From Rothia similimucilaginosa (GTDB taxonomy: Bacteria > Actinomycetota > Actinomycetes > Actinomycetales > Micrococcaceae), in the NCBI RefSeq assembly GCF_029850875.1, contig NZ_JAOVAM010000004.1, forward strand, positions 148,832 to 212,831: 64,000 nt of DNA. Reading direction: 5' to 3'. Position 1 is the stretch's first letter; every line of letters begins with the position of its first letter. Made by a program: the position numbers and the translations under genes. Shown here piece after piece: positions 54,882 to 63,834 of the stretch. The notes below the pieces were generated by a model. It was not told where the DNA came from, did no database searches, and saw nothing but the letters and a program-made list of their open reading frames with translations.

Positions 54882-55532
54882 ATGTACCGTCTGGGCGCTA
54901 TTTGGGCTCAAACTGATGCCGGCATCATTGGTCGTAACGGGGATATGCCCTGGTACGGGCCGGAGGATTTGGCGCATTTCAAGAAGGTGACACTGGGTGC
55001 TCCGGTGATCATGGGTCGCCGCACCTGGGAGTCGTTCCCGCCGCGTTTCCGTCCCCTGCCGGGCCGTACAAATATTGTGATTAGCCGTTCGGTCACCGAG
55101 GCTAAAGAACACGATGGTGCGCTGTGGGTGCCTTCGCTGAATGCGGCGCTACACGCGGCTCGTGACGCCGCGGGCACGGCGGTCGAAGATACCTCAGCAG
55201 ATACCGCCGCAGTTGATGCTTGGATTATTGGTGGCGGCTCCGTCTACGCGGAGGCGCTCTCCCGCGCCGATCTGCCCGCCTTCGGTCGGGTGGAGACGGT
55301 GGAGCGTACCCTCTTCTACTGCCAGGAAGGCAACGAGATTACCGGCGATACGCGAGCGCCCGAACTACAGCTTGCAGATTCTCATGGTAACTGCGAAGGC
55401 GGCTCCCCGAACGGGTGCTGGCAGGTCACCTCCGAGAGTGCCTGGGAGAACAGCGAGAAGGGCTACCTGCTCGATGAGGCGGGCACAAAGAACCCCATGT
55501 ACTTCTCGTTCCAGCGGCTCGAGCGTCTGTAG
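54882..55532 (+). CDS. folA: Dihydrofolate reductase
   Basis: Reduces dihydrofolate to tetrahydrofolate with NADPH. It has 216 residues, longer than the usual 160 or so. Core motifs are present: [20 protein letters not shown] with the active-site Trp, [20 protein letters not shown], and [20 protein letters not shown]. The extra length lies in an Ala/Asp-rich insertion (about 95-115) and a Gly/Asn-rich C-terminal loop (about 155-190). AAGGAGG stands 4 nt before ATG 54882 and only 1 nt before the adjacent ATG 54879, so I prefer the second. It is coupled to thyA. Confidence 0.93.
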   Translation: MYRLGAIWAQTDAGIIGRNGDMPWYGPEDLAHFKKVTLGAPVIMGRRTWESFPPRFRPLPGRTNIVISRSVTEAKEHDGALWVPSLNAALHAARDAAGTAVEDTSADTAAVDAWIIGGGSVYAEALSRADLPAFGRVETVERTLFYCQEGNEITGDTRAPELQLADSHGNCEGGSPNGCWQVTSESAWENSEKGYLLDEAGTKNPMYFSFQRLERL

Positions 55533-55621
55533 CTCTCGCATACGTACCGGGCCGTTCCGAATATCAGATTTTTTGTACGGTGTTAGTCCCCACTCACCAG
55601 CCTGCGAGTACACTGGGAAGC

Positions 55622-56761
55622 ATGAACTTTAATCCCGGTGACTCTGTAGGTTTTGTTGGCTGGCGCGGCATGGTGGGCTCCGTCCTCATGAAGCGCATGG
55701 TTGAGGAAGGCGACTTCGAGGGCATTACCCCCGTCTTCTTCACTACCTCTAATGTTGGTGGCGCAGCGCCCACCTTCGACGGTGTGATTGAGCCGTCCGA
55801 GCTGAAGGACGCATACGACATTGATGAGCTGCGTAAGCACTCGATTATTGTGACCGCTCAGGGCGGCGGCTACACCGAGGCTGTGCACCCGAAGCTGCGT
55901 GCGGCTGGCTGGGACGGCCTGTGGATTGACGCCGCTTCTACCCTGCGCATGAACGATGACTCCATCATCGTGCTGGACCCCATCAACCGCGAGGTCATCG
56001 ACCGCGGCCTGGCATCCGGCGTGAAGGACTTCGTCGGCGGCAACTGCACCGTCTCCTGCCTGCTGATGGGTCTGGGCGGCCTCTTCAAGAACGACCTGGT
56101 CGAGTGGGCTACCTCCATGACCTACCAGGCTGCTTCCGGCGGCGGCGCCCGCCACATGCGCGAGGTGCTCGCGCAGTTCCGCGACCTGGGCAACGAGGTC
56201 TCTAAGGAGCTGAACGACCCCGCATCCGCAATCCTGGACATCGACCGCAAGATTCTTGCGAAACAGCGCTCCGGTGAGCTGGATTCTACCCAGTTCGGTG
56301 TGCCGCTCTCCGGCTCCCTGATTCCTTGGATTGACTCGGATTTGGGTAACGGCCAGTCTCGTGAAGAGTGGAAGGCTGAGGTCGAGACCAACAAGATTCT
56401 GGGCCGTTCCGACGATAACAAGATCACTATGGACGGCCTGTGTGTCCGGATCGCTGCGATGCGCTCGCACTCTCAGGCGCTGACCATCAAACTCAAGAAG
56501 GACCTGCCGCTGGAGGAGATTGAGCGTATTATCGCTGAGGATAACCCCTGGGTCCGCTTCGTGCCGAATGAGCGTGAGGCTTCTATGGAGCAGTTGACCC
56601 CCGTGGCAGCTTCGGGTGCTCTGGAGATTCCGGTTGGTCGCGTGCGTAAGCTCGCTATGGGCCCCGAGTACATTAGCGCATTTACCGTGGGTGACCAGCT
56701 GCTCTGGGGTGCTGCTGAGCCGATTCGCCGTATGCTGCAGATTGCTATTGGCAAGCTCTAA
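55622..56761 (+). CDS. asd: Aspartate-semialdehyde dehydrogenase, enterobacterial type
   Basis: Makes aspartate semialdehyde from aspartyl phosphate for lysine, threonine, methionine and diaminopimelate. It has 379 residues. The coenzyme loop is [20 protein letters not shown] and the catalytic cysteine is C142 ([12 protein letters not shown]). Stretches such as [40 protein letters not shown] and [16 protein letters not shown] closely match the E. coli enzyme. They do not match the AVVGATGQVG type usual in actinobacteria. ATG 55622 follows GGAAGC; an upstream reading from 55580 is not conserved. Confidence 0.95.
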   Translation: MNFNPGDSVGFVGWRGMVGSVLMKRMVEEGDFEGITPVFFTTSNVGGAAPTFDGVIEPSELKDAYDIDELRKHSIIVTAQGGGYTEAVHPKLRAAGWDGLWIDAASTLRMNDDSIIVLDPINREVIDRGLASGVKDFVGGNCTVSCLLMGLGGLFKNDLVEWATSMTYQAASGGGARHMREVLAQFRDLGNEVSKELNDPASAILDIDRKILAKQRSGELDSTQFGVPLSGSLIPWIDSDLGNGQSREEWKAEVETNKILGRSDDNKITMDGLCVRIAAMRSHSQALTIKLKKDLPLEEIERIIAEDNPWVRFVPNEREASMEQLTPVAASGALEIPVGRVRKLAMGPEYISAFTVGDQLLWGAAEPIRRMLQIAIGKL

Positions 56762-56781
56762 AGCTCGCTGACAAGCTATAG

Positions 56782-56829
56782 AAAAGCCCTCGCTCTCATT
56801 CTCTTATCGGATGGGTGCGAGGGCTTTGT
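56782..56829. terminator. Bidirectional terminator after asd
   Basis: Eleven-bp perfect stem (56783-56793 with 56817-56827) with A/T flanks, between convergent genes. Confidence 0.85.
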
Positions 56830-56887
56830 GTGTCTGCGTATAGCTTGCGCGGACCGGGTTAGTGCGGGCCTGGTTAGCGTGAGTAGG

Positions 56888-57262
56888 TTAGCGCTGGTTT
56901 GTGGCGGCCGCCTTACGTTCTGCCTGACGTACGGCTTTGCGTTCCTTACGCTGCTGTCGCCAGGCGCGGTAGCGGTACCAGGCGGTGAGCACCACGTGCT
57001 TCATGAAAATATTGGCGCGGTGTGCCCAGGTGAATTCAGTACCCCAAATGCCCAGGCCGATAAAGATGAACAGCCAGCCGGGGCCGGGGGTGACGAGCAT
57101 AATCAGCCCGGCGATAAAGCAGAAGGTGCCTATGCCGATGACGAGTGGCTTGTAGAGATGACGCATGACCGGATGCGCGTGCATGCGCTCCTTGCGGGCT
57201 TCAAGCCAGCGGTGAAAGCGACTGGTTTCGCTTTCCTTGACTTCATCTTCAATGGTTTTCAG
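56888..57262 (-). CDS. PGPGW-motif small membrane protein (TIGR02611-like)
   Basis: Membrane protein of about 125 residues. A charged N-terminus (TIEDEVKESETSRFHRWLEA) leads to two closely spaced hydrophobic helices separated by the diagnostic LVTPGPGWLFIFIGLGIWG. A basic Arg/Lys/Ala-rich cytoplasmic tail follows. Function is not known for the family. The start is unclear: GGAAGGA lies 6 nt before an in-frame CTG at 57262 (MKTIEDEV), while a TTG at 57277 overlaps that site and has none of its own. I prefer CTG. It is convergent with asd across a terminator. Confidence 0.8.
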   Translation of the reverse strand: MKTIEDEVKESETSRFHRWLEARKERMHAHPVMRHLYKPLVIGIGTFCFIAGLIMLVTPGPGWLFIFIGLGIWGTEFTWAHRANIFMKHVVLTAWYRYRAWRQQRKERKAVRQAERKAAATNQR

Positions 57263-57427
57263 GGGTGGTCCTTCCAAACATGCCGTAGGTGGCTTTCACC
57301 AGGCGGCGGTGGTTAGAGAATAGCATTCACTGCTGTATAGCGGCTGTGAAAGATTTCGTCATGTATGAGATTTTTCGTCATCTTCAAAGTTTTTCATTTA
57401 GCGGCGTTCAAGTCGAAAATACCTTTA

Positions 57428-57433
57428 TATACT
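57428..57433 (+). promoter_or_regulatory. Candidate -10 element of the MFS gene
   Basis: TATACT lies 57 bp before the GTG start of the transporter gene in an AT-rich stretch, inside an imperfect CCTTTA/TAAGG inverted repeat (57422-57439). No good -35 is visible. Confidence 0.3.
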
Positions 57434-57490
57434 GTAAGGGAACAATTCACCCGGCACTACGCCTAAACACTATGGAAGCGACCCAATACC

Positions 57491-58918
57491 GTGTCCTCCT
57501 CACGTCCCGTATCAACGGACTCACCCCGCACCAACGCTGTTGCACCCGCTGGTACCTCTGCGCCCGCCACTGAACGCAACGCCGCACCGACCCTCAACGA
57601 ACGCCTCGAAAACCTGCCCTTCACCCGCGCCCACGGCAAGCTCCTGGGCATCTCGGGTCTCGGCTGGGCACTGGACGCCATGGACGTCGGCCTCATCTCC
57701 TTCGTCATGGCGGCACTCATCAAGGAATGGCAGCTCAGCCCCACCGAAGCCTCCTGGCTCGGATCCATCGGATTCGTCGGCATGGCGCTCGGTGCGACCT
57801 TCGGCGGTCTACTCGCCGATAAGCTCGGCCGCCGCTACATCTTCGCCCTCACCCTGCTGGTATACGGTCTGGCGACCGGCGCCTCCGCCCTAGCAACCTC
57901 CCTGGGCGTGCTGCTCGTCTTCCGTTTCTTGGTCGGTCTAGGTCTGGGAGCGGAACTTCCCGTGGCATCCACCCTGATTTCTGAGTTCTCGCCGCGCGCT
58001 ATTCGTGGCCGCGTCGTGGTTGCTCTGGAGGCTTTCTGGGCTCTCGGTTGGATTCTCGCCGCTCTCATCGGCACCTTCATCGTTCCGCAAGCGAACGGCT
58101 GGCGCTGGGCGCTTGCCATCGGTCTGATTCCAGCCATCTACTCGCTGGTAGTCCGCATGGGCACCCCCGAATCAGTGCGCTTCCTGGAGTCAGTCGGTAA
58201 GCACGACCAGGCACGCCAAATCGTTGAACGTTTCGAGGCGTCCCCCGCGCTCTTCTCCCGAACCGGCAAGAATCAGACCGAAGATGCTTCCGTACACGGC
58301 GCGGTAGAAAGCGCCGACAATGCAGAATCTGCGAAGATTCACTCCATCTGGGCTACCGGTCAGCGCCGCAAGACCATCGCCCTGTGCGTCATCTGGTTCT
58401 GTATCAACCTCTCCTACTACGGTGCCTTCATCTGGATTCCGGCGCTGCTGAACGCCCAGGGATTCAGCCTCGTGAAGTCCTTCGCGTTCACGCTCATCAT
58501 GACCCTCGCCCAGCTACCCGGCTACGCGGTCGCCGCCTACCTCATCGAAAAGTGGGGTCGACGCGCAACTCTGGCGACCTTCCTGCTTGGCTCCGCACTG
58601 GCGGCGGCTGGTTACGGCATGGCGCACACCGAGGTATTCATTATCCTCGCCGGATGCATGCTCTCCTTCTTCAACCTGGGTGCATGGGGTGCTCTCTACG
58701 CCCTGAGCCCGGAAATCTTCCCGACCCACCTGCGCGGAACCGGCACCGGTGCCGCCGCCGGTATTGGCCGTATCGCTTCCATCACGGCACCGCTCATTGT
58801 GCCGCCGCTGGTCGCGTTCGGTGGAACTCCGCTACTTTTCACGCTCTTCTCCACCGCGTTCCTGGTAGCGGCGACCACCGTGTTCTTCCTCCCTGAACGC
58901 CGCGGCAAATCCCTCTAA
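57491..58918 (+). CDS. MFS transporter, metabolite:proton symporter type
   Basis: Inner-membrane carrier of 475 residues with about 12 hydrophobic helices, a long polar N-terminus (1-45) and a cytoplasmic loop at about 235-290. The motif between helices 2 and 3 is GLLADKLGRRYIF, and helices 4-5 carry FRFLVGLGLGAELPVASTLI and ISEFSPRAIRGRVVVALEAF. These place it near the sugar/aromatic-acid symporter branches. The substrate cannot be named. The start GTG 57491 has GGAAG upstream at longer than usual spacing. A terminator follows the gene. Confidence 0.85.
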   Translation: MSSSRPVSTDSPRTNAVAPAGTSAPATERNAAPTLNERLENLPFTRAHGKLLGISGLGWALDAMDVGLISFVMAALIKEWQLSPTEASWLGSIGFVGMALGATFGGLLADKLGRRYIFALTLLVYGLATGASALATSLGVLLVFRFLVGLGLGAELPVASTLISEFSPRAIRGRVVVALEAFWALGWILAALIGTFIVPQANGWRWALAIGLIPAIYSLVVRMGTPESVRFLESVGKHDQARQIVERFEASPALFSRTGKNQTEDASVHGAVESADNAESAKIHSIWATGQRRKTIALCVIWFCINLSYYGAFIWIPALLNAQGFSLVKSFAFTLIMTLAQLPGYAVAAYLIEKWGRRATLATFLLGSALAAAGYGMAHTEVFIILAGCMLSFFNLGAWGALYALSPEIFPTHLRGTGTGAAAGIGRIASITAPLIVPPLVAFGGTPLLFTLFSTAFLVAATTVFFLPERRGKSL

Positions 58919-58938
58919 CGAGCTGCCCCCCCTACACG

Positions 58939-58998
58939 ATGAGCTGTCCCTCCTGAACGCTCTTTCCGAGCAATCAGAAGGGGACAGCTCATTTGTTA
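58939..58998 (+). terminator. Terminator after the MFS gene
   Basis: Twelve-bp perfect stem (ATGAGCTGTCCC, 58939-58950, with 58981-58992) followed by TTGTTATTT. Confidence 0.75.
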
Positions 58999-59052
58999 TT
59001 TAAGCCCCTCTAACCGTGCACCACAACCTCAAACTATGAGAGGATACGTTCT

Positions 59053-60012
59053 ATGCTCGATTCCTTCCTCTCAAACCCCTACCGCACAGAGTTCAGCCCC
59101 TGGCCTGTGAGCGAACACTACGCTGCAGAACGTGCCGCAGGCGTGCCTGAAGCCATACTGCTACCCGGCGAACTCACTGTGTACCGCAACGATGGGGCAA
59201 CCATGAGCTACTACTTGGATTGGCCCGAGGAATTCAACGAATACACCCGAGCAATTCCTCTACGACCCCGCACCAAGAATGGCTACCCGCAGGACTTCAT
59301 ACTCAGCGTTGCCGTCCGCGATGGCCAAGCAATTTTTACTGTAACCACCCTCAGCTTCTGGGAGCAGCGCGACGGCCGACCCTATGAGCGCGAACCCATC
59401 GCCCGCGGTTACGTGGACGTCGCCTCCTATGAATCCTGCGGGGAATACGCAGGCAATTCCGCTGTGCCTGCACTCATCGGCTGGGATATCGCCGACCTCT
59501 ACCCGGCACGCATGACGCTCATCCACGCCCTCTGCGAAGGAATCGCCAGCAGCATCATGATGGGCACCCGAATCCTCGCAGACGGAGAAGTACACATCAA
59601 CCACAAGGACGGGGAATTCCTCGCTCTGCACGTCAACGCTGTGAGCACCGTAGGCGGCATAGTCCGCGCCCTCGTCATTGAGCAGGACCGTGTACCCAGC
59701 GGCGTATATACCGGCACCTCCGAGCGTACCGACCTGCAGACGCGCGCCTACTACGCCAACGTACTCTCTCCCGTTCCCGGCGAGTTCGGCAACCTTGTCT
59801 GGTCCCACAGCGAGGACGCGGAATACTACCCGTACCGCCCCACGCGCCATAAGCCGATTTTCCACGCCCCCAGCCCACCACAGAAGCTTCCCCTCGCGGT
59901 TCAGGTGCTGATGGAGCACCTTCCTGCCGCACCCCTGGCGGCAACGCGCACAGCGCCCAAGCGCAGGCCCTACCTGCCGGGGCAGGTGCGTATCTCTTCC
60001 CCTCGCCATTAG
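59053..60012 (+). CDS. Unrecognised protein of 319 residues
   Basis: I do not recognise a family. The chain is acidic to neutral and lacks a signal peptide or membrane span. Possible landmarks are LPGELTVYRNDGATMSYYLD (about 37-56), a DFILSVAVRDGQAIFTVTTL strand region, HALCEGIASSIMMGTRILAD in the centre and a Pro/Arg-rich basic tail (about 275-319). A start at ATG 59053 has AGAGGA upstream. It stands alone between two strong terminators, so it is a single-gene transcript, and codon use looks like that of its neighbours. Clear start and terminator signals make it a real gene of unknown role. Confidence 0.75.
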   Translation: MLDSFLSNPYRTEFSPWPVSEHYAAERAAGVPEAILLPGELTVYRNDGATMSYYLDWPEEFNEYTRAIPLRPRTKNGYPQDFILSVAVRDGQAIFTVTTLSFWEQRDGRPYEREPIARGYVDVASYESCGEYAGNSAVPALIGWDIADLYPARMTLIHALCEGIASSIMMGTRILADGEVHINHKDGEFLALHVNAVSTVGGIVRALVIEQDRVPSGVYTGTSERTDLQTRAYYANVLSPVPGEFGNLVWSHSEDAEYYPYRPTRHKPIFHAPSPPQKLPLAVQVLMEHLPAAPLAATRTAPKRRPYLPGQVRISSPRH

Positions 60013-60029
60013 CTCAGCGGTCAATACTA

Positions 60030-60075
60030 CGCTTCGGGCGGTCTCCAATAAAGAGACCGCCCGAAGCGTTTATTC
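60030..60075 (+). terminator. Terminator after the 319-residue gene
   Basis: Sixteen-bp perfect stem (60030-60045 with 60053-60068), 7-nt loop, then TTTATT. Confidence 0.9.
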
Positions 60076-60114
60076 TATGTGTCCTCGCGCCATGAGAGGC
60101 GAGAAGTTAAGCGT

Positions 60115-61221
60115 TTAGATTTCGCCATTGACCACGACAGGCTCAGGAACCAGGGTCACACCAAAACGTTCACGCACGCCGTCGCGCACAGCACGGGCAA
60201 TAGCGAAGATATCCTCAGCGGATGCGCCGCCGCGGTTCGTAATCGCAAGGGTGTGCTTGGTCGACAGGCTTGCGCGACCCTGAGCAATCTCACGAGACTC
60301 ACCCTCCAGGCCGAAACCCTTATCGAAGCCTGCGTGCTGAATCAGCCAAGCGGCCGAGAGCTTCACGTGATCGGGGTCCTCAACACCCGCGGTGAACGGG
60401 GAAGTCTTCACGACCACCGGGAAGTTCGGGGCACCCTCAGGCAGGGACTCCAGGGTAGAGCGCGGAACGATCGGGTTGGTGAAGAAGGAACCGGTGGAGA
60501 AGGTGTCACGGTCCTCGGGGTTGAGCACCATGCCCTTGGAGCCGCGCAGCTCCAGCACCTTCTGGCGCACCAGAGCGGATTCGGCACGCTGACCAGGCTC
60601 AACGCCCAGGCTCCTCGCCAGCTCAGCGTAACGAATCGGGGAGGACAGGCTACCGAGGGTGAACTGGAAATCAACGGTCAGCACCACGTAGCGGGGCGAG
60701 CCATTGACGGTTGCGCGCTTGAGTACCGAGTCGCGGTAGCCGAAGCGCAAATCTGCGCTCGCGAAGGTCTTCTGAGTATTCTTTTCGCGGTCCCAGGTAC
60801 GTACGGAGGCAATGAACTCGCCCACCTCAACGCCGTATGCACCGACGTTCTGCACGGGGGTTGCACCCACGGTGCCGGGGATGCCGGAGAGAGCCGCAGG
60901 GCCAACCCATTCATTATCGATGCTGAGCTTCACGAAGTCGTCCCAGATGGTGCCCGCCTGCACGCGCACGTTCGCGCCGCCGCATGCGGGGATGGGCAGC
61001 ACCTCTACGCCTTCTGAGGCGATGTGCACGACGGTTCCGTTGAAGCCTTCGTCGGAAACCAGCAGGTTGGAGCCGCCACCCACGATGAGGACGGGTTCGC
61101 CTGCGGCATCTGCAGCGGAGACTGCTTCGATAATTTCTGCTTCGGAGGTGGCGCGGACGTAGGTCTTGGCGGGGCCACCTACCTGGGCGGTGGTCAGTTC
61201 GCTCAACAGCTTTTCAGTCAT
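60115..61221 (-). CDS. murB: UDP-N-acetylenolpyruvoylglucosamine reductase
   Basis: FAD enzyme that completes UDP-N-acetylmuramate for peptidoglycan, 368 residues. The FAD-binding PVLIVGGGSNLLVSDEGFNG comes first. The central motif is GIPGTVGATPVQNVGAYGVE, and the catalytic Ser segment is STGSFFTNPIVP. It ends HTLAITNRGGASAEDIFAIA and VTLVPEPVVVNGE. The ATG at 61221 is the first in frame. It follows the two dehydratase genes on the same strand, the conserved actinobacterial order, but a terminator separates them. Confidence 0.97.
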   Translation of the reverse strand: MTEKLLSELTTAQVGGPAKTYVRATSEAEIIEAVSAADAAGEPVLIVGGGSNLLVSDEGFNGTVVHIASEGVEVLPIPACGGANVRVQAGTIWDDFVKLSIDNEWVGPAALSGIPGTVGATPVQNVGAYGVEVGEFIASVRTWDREKNTQKTFASADLRFGYRDSVLKRATVNGSPRYVVLTVDFQFTLGSLSSPIRYAELARSLGVEPGQRAESALVRQKVLELRGSKGMVLNPEDRDTFSTGSFFTNPIVPRSTLESLPEGAPNFPVVVKTSPFTAGVEDPDHVKLSAAWLIQHAGFDKGFGLEGESREIAQGRASLSTKHTLAITNRGGASAEDIFAIARAVRDGVRERFGVTLVPEPVVVNGEI

Positions 61222-61370
61222 AACTTAAGAATACCGGCCGTTGTGCGGGGTCAGCACCCACCACACGTTAAAGTCACGAAAACCTTATGATGATTTTATC
61301 TTCATTTTCCGGCGCGCCTCCCACAAAAAAGAAGTGCTACCACCCGCCGGCGAGTGCGCAGCCGAACGCA

Positions 61371-61414
61371 CAAAAGCCCCGGCACTACCGCATCGGGGTA
61401 GCGCAGGGGCTTTC
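61371..61414 (-). terminator. Terminator after the dehydratase pair
   Basis: AAAAGCCCC and GGGGCTTT arms with an inner CTACC/GGTAG stem, then TTTTG on the minus strand, 56 bp past the stop. Confidence 0.75.
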
Positions 61415-61469
61415 ACACTGTTGCTTTTACAGGGTTGCTTTCACACGGCTATCTGCAAGCGCAGAAACT

Positions 61470-61931
61470 CTATGCCGAGAGACGAACCACAGCCTGGCTC
61501 TTCATCAGAACCTTCTGCTCCTTGCCTTCCTCATCACGAGCGGTGACTGTCAGGTCAATGCGGGCGGTACACTCTTCCTCATTCAGGGCACCCACCTTAC
61601 CGCTGATGGTCAGGGCGTTCGTGGGGGTGTCGGGGTTTTCACCGCCAGGTGCATCCGCCACGGGAACGGGCTTGGTGAATCGAGTCTGGTAGTCCACAAT
61701 CGCGCCGGGATCACCCACCCAGTCACTCACGAGCTGCACTGCGGTACCCATGGTCAGCATGCCGTGAGCAATCACGCCGGACAGTCCCACAGACTGAGCG
61801 AAACGCTCGTTCCAGTGAATCGGGTTGAAGTCACCGGATGCGCCAGCATAACGCACCAGCGAAGCGCGGGAGATCTCCACGGTACGCGAACCGATGTCCT
61901 GGCTCTTTTCAAGATCTTCAAAACGCACCAT
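61470..61931 (-). CDS. MaoC-family dehydratase, HadB-like
   Basis: Hot-dog-fold (R)-specific hydratase of 153 residues, probably one half of a dimer that dehydrates 3-hydroxyacyl thioesters. The hydratase motif with catalytic Asp and His is complete: YAGASGDFNPIHWNERFAQS, followed by GVIAHGMLTMG. Its ATG overlaps the stop of the preceding gene (TAATG). In mycobacteria the HadA/HadB pair serves the FAS-II system; without mycolic acids the substrate here is unclear. I avoid a symbol for that reason. Confidence 0.85.
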   Translation of the reverse strand: MVRFEDLEKSQDIGSRTVEISRASLVRYAGASGDFNPIHWNERFAQSVGLSGVIAHGMLTMGTAVQLVSDWVGDPGAIVDYQTRFTKPVPVADAPGGENPDTPTNALTISGKVGALNEEECTARIDLTVTARDEEGKEQKVLMKSQAVVRLSA

Positions 61932-62383
61932 TAGTTTTCCTCCTCAGCACGAACCAGCAGGGAAGAGATGCAGGTGGTGACCGGCTCGCCCTGCGCGTCA
62001 ACGATTTCTTCGCGGGTGGTCAGCATTGCGCCAGCACCCATGACGCGTACGGAGTCCACGTGAACTTCGGTGCGCAGCTCATCACCGGCAACGATGGGGC
62101 GGTGGTGGGTGAAGCGCTGGTCGGCGTGCACCACGCGAGAGAAATCAATACCGGCGGAATCATCGTTGATGAGTGCCGCGTCAGCTGCCTGCGCCAGGAT
62201 AATGGCGAAGGTCGGCGGGGCAATCACATCTGCGTACCCTGCCGCGCGGGCTGCCTCAACGTCGTGGTGGAGGGGGTTTTCTGCGTGAACTGCTCGGGCA
62301 AATTCGCGGATCTTTTCACGGCCGACAACGTAGGTGTTCTCGGACGGGTAGACCCTGCCTACAATCTCAGGGTTAATGCTCAT
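61931..62383 (-). CDS. MaoC N-terminal-type dehydratase partner, HadA-like
   Basis: Second hot-dog protein of 150 residues, the likely substrate-binding partner of the HadB-like subunit. The family N-terminus is visible (MSINPEIVGRVYPSENTYVV), then REKIREFARAVHAENPLHHD, VIAPPTFAIILAQAAD and a late QRFTHHRPIVAGDELRTEVH. The catalytic Asp-x-x-x-x-His arrangement of the partner is not complete. One-base overlap with the downstream gene suggests coupled translation in fixed ratio. Three copies of a short motif lie in its upstream region. Confidence 0.85.
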   Translation of the reverse strand: MSINPEIVGRVYPSENTYVVGREKIREFARAVHAENPLHHDVEAARAAGYADVIAPPTFAIILAQAADAALINDDSAGIDFSRVVHADQRFTHHRPIVAGDELRTEVHVDSVRVMGAGAMLTTREEIVDAQGEPVTTCISSLLVRAEEEN

Positions 62384-62404
62384 GGTTTCAGTCTACCGTT
62401 CTTA

Positions 62405-62451
62405 TGCACAGTGTTCAGCTCAAATGCACAGAGTGGACAGACCACTGTGCA
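62405..62451 (-). repeat. Repeated TGCACAGTG motif upstream of the HadA-like gene
   Basis: TGCACAGTG at 62405-62413, TGCACAGAGTGG at 62425-62436, and inverted CCACTGTGCA at 62442-62451. The last two form an imperfect inverted repeat. These could be binding sites between the divergent dehydratase and oxidoreductase genes. Confidence 0.4.
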
Positions 62452-62602
62452 GATAACCGGTATGCAGGCAGCCAGAATGTAGGCGTGCAGTATTTCGTCG
62501 CATTTTTACCTACTAGCGAAGGCGCCCGGCACACCCCTACCCCTACAGCCTGAGCAAGCGTATGCTGAACGGGTACCCGCAATCAATCAAGAAGGAAAAA
62601 TT

Positions 62603-63604
62603 ATGTCTTCCAACATAAAAATTTCGGTGCTTGACCTGATGCCGCACCGCCCCGATCAGCGTCAGCACCAGACCATGCTCAATACCATCGATGCCGCCCG
62701 CGCGGCTGAATCCTACGGCTACGAGCGTTTCTGGGTCGCCGAGCACCACAATGCCGGCTCCCTGCTGTCCTCTGCAACCGTCGTGGTCATGGCGGAGATT
62801 GCCGCCGCAACCGAGCGTATTCGCGTGGGTTCGGGCGGCATTATGCTTCCCAACCATGCACCCTACGTGGTGGCTGAACAGTTCGGTACCCTCAACGCGT
62901 TCCACCCCGGTCGTATTGATCTGGGTGTGGGCCGTGCGCCCGGCACTGACCCGATGACCGCCGCCGCTCTGCGCCGCGACGATTCTGCCGCCATGAGCTT
63001 CCCCTCCGAAGTACAGCAGCTGCAGCGTTTCCTGGGTGAGCCCTCCCCCATGCACCGTGTGCACGCCATTCCTGGTCAGGGCTCGAATGTGCCCCTGTAC
63101 ATTCTGGGTTCTTCCCTGTTCGGTGCGCAGCTTGCCGCGCAGCTGGGTCTACCCTACGCGTTCGCTTCGCATTTTGCACCCGCGATGCTACAGGAGGCGG
63201 TGGACACCTACCGTGCGAACTTCAAGCCCTCGGAGCACCTGGAACAGCCCTACGTCATGGTGGGTGCAACCGCGATGCTCGCCGATACCGATGAGCAAGC
63301 ACGCTACCTGTACACGACCCAGCAGCAGCATTTCCTGGGTGTGGTGCGAGGCAATCTGTCTTTTGCACCTCCCGTGAAAGATATGGACGCCATCTGGACC
63401 GACTCTGAGAAGATGCACATTGAACGTATGACCGCCGAGGCAATCGTAGGTTCCCCCACCACCGCGCAGGCTCGTATTGAGGACCTGGTGGCGCGCACAG
63501 GCGCTGACGAGCTTATCGTCATGACCGAGGCGTGGGAGCACGAGGACCGTCTGCGCTCCTACGAGCTACTGTCCCAGCTGCCGGTTGTGCGCCGCACCTC
63601 CTAA
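62603..63604 (+). CDS. Luciferase-like (LLM) flavin-dependent oxidoreductase
   Basis: Bacterial-luciferase-fold (TIM barrel) FMN- or F420-dependent monooxygenase of 333 residues. It contains the family stretches AAESYGYERFWVAEHHNAGS, IRVGSGGIMLPNHAPYVVAE and NAFHPGRIDLGVGRAPGTDP, and VGSPTTAQARIEDLVARTGADEL near the C-terminus. The subgroup resembles MsnO8-type proteins; the substrate is unknown. ATG 62603 follows AAGGA. It is divergent from the dehydratase pair and has its own terminator. Confidence 0.88.
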   Translation: MSSNIKISVLDLMPHRPDQRQHQTMLNTIDAARAAESYGYERFWVAEHHNAGSLLSSATVVVMAEIAAATERIRVGSGGIMLPNHAPYVVAEQFGTLNAFHPGRIDLGVGRAPGTDPMTAAALRRDDSAAMSFPSEVQQLQRFLGEPSPMHRVHAIPGQGSNVPLYILGSSLFGAQLAAQLGLPYAFASHFAPAMLQEAVDTYRANFKPSEHLEQPYVMVGATAMLADTDEQARYLYTTQQQHFLGVVRGNLSFAPPVKDMDAIWTDSEKMHIERMTAEAIVGSPTTAQARIEDLVARTGADELIVMTEAWEHEDRLRSYELLSQLPVVRRTS

Positions 63605-63628
63605 CGCTTAGATTAGAGCATAAAGATG

Positions 63629-63660
63629 AAGCCCCCGATTTTTTCTCGGGGGCTTTGCTT
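63629..63660 (+). terminator. Terminator after the LLM gene
   Basis: Ten-bp perfect stem (63629-63638 with 63646-63655), 7-nt loop, then TTGCTTT. Confidence 0.8.
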
Positions 63661-63724
63661 TACCCGGCATCGAGCCGTTCGCTAAGCGCTTGCAGACTGG
63701 GCTTTGGGTAAATAAAATAGGTAA

Positions 63725-63756
63725 ACAAAAAAGCCTGCCTCCGAAGAGACAGGCTT
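63725..63756 (-). terminator. Terminator after tRNA-Thr
   Basis: AAGCCTG/CAGGCTT stem with inner CTC/GAG pairs, followed on the minus strand by TTTTTTG. It ends the tRNA cluster. Confidence 0.85.
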
Positions 63757-63761
63757 ATCTG

Positions 63762-63833
63762 AGCCCCGACCGGGAATCGATCCCGGGACCTCCATCTTAC
63801 CAAGATGGCGCTCTACCACTGAGCTATCGGGGC
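63762..63833 (-). tRNA. tRNA-Thr (anticodon GGT)
   Basis: The 72-nt cloverleaf has acceptor GCCCCGA/TCGGGGC, D arm GCTC/GAGC, anticodon stem CCATC/GATGG with loop TTGGTAA giving GGT, and T arm CCGGG/CCCGG. The discriminator is T; no CCA is encoded. Confidence 0.96.
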
Positions 63834-63834
63834 G

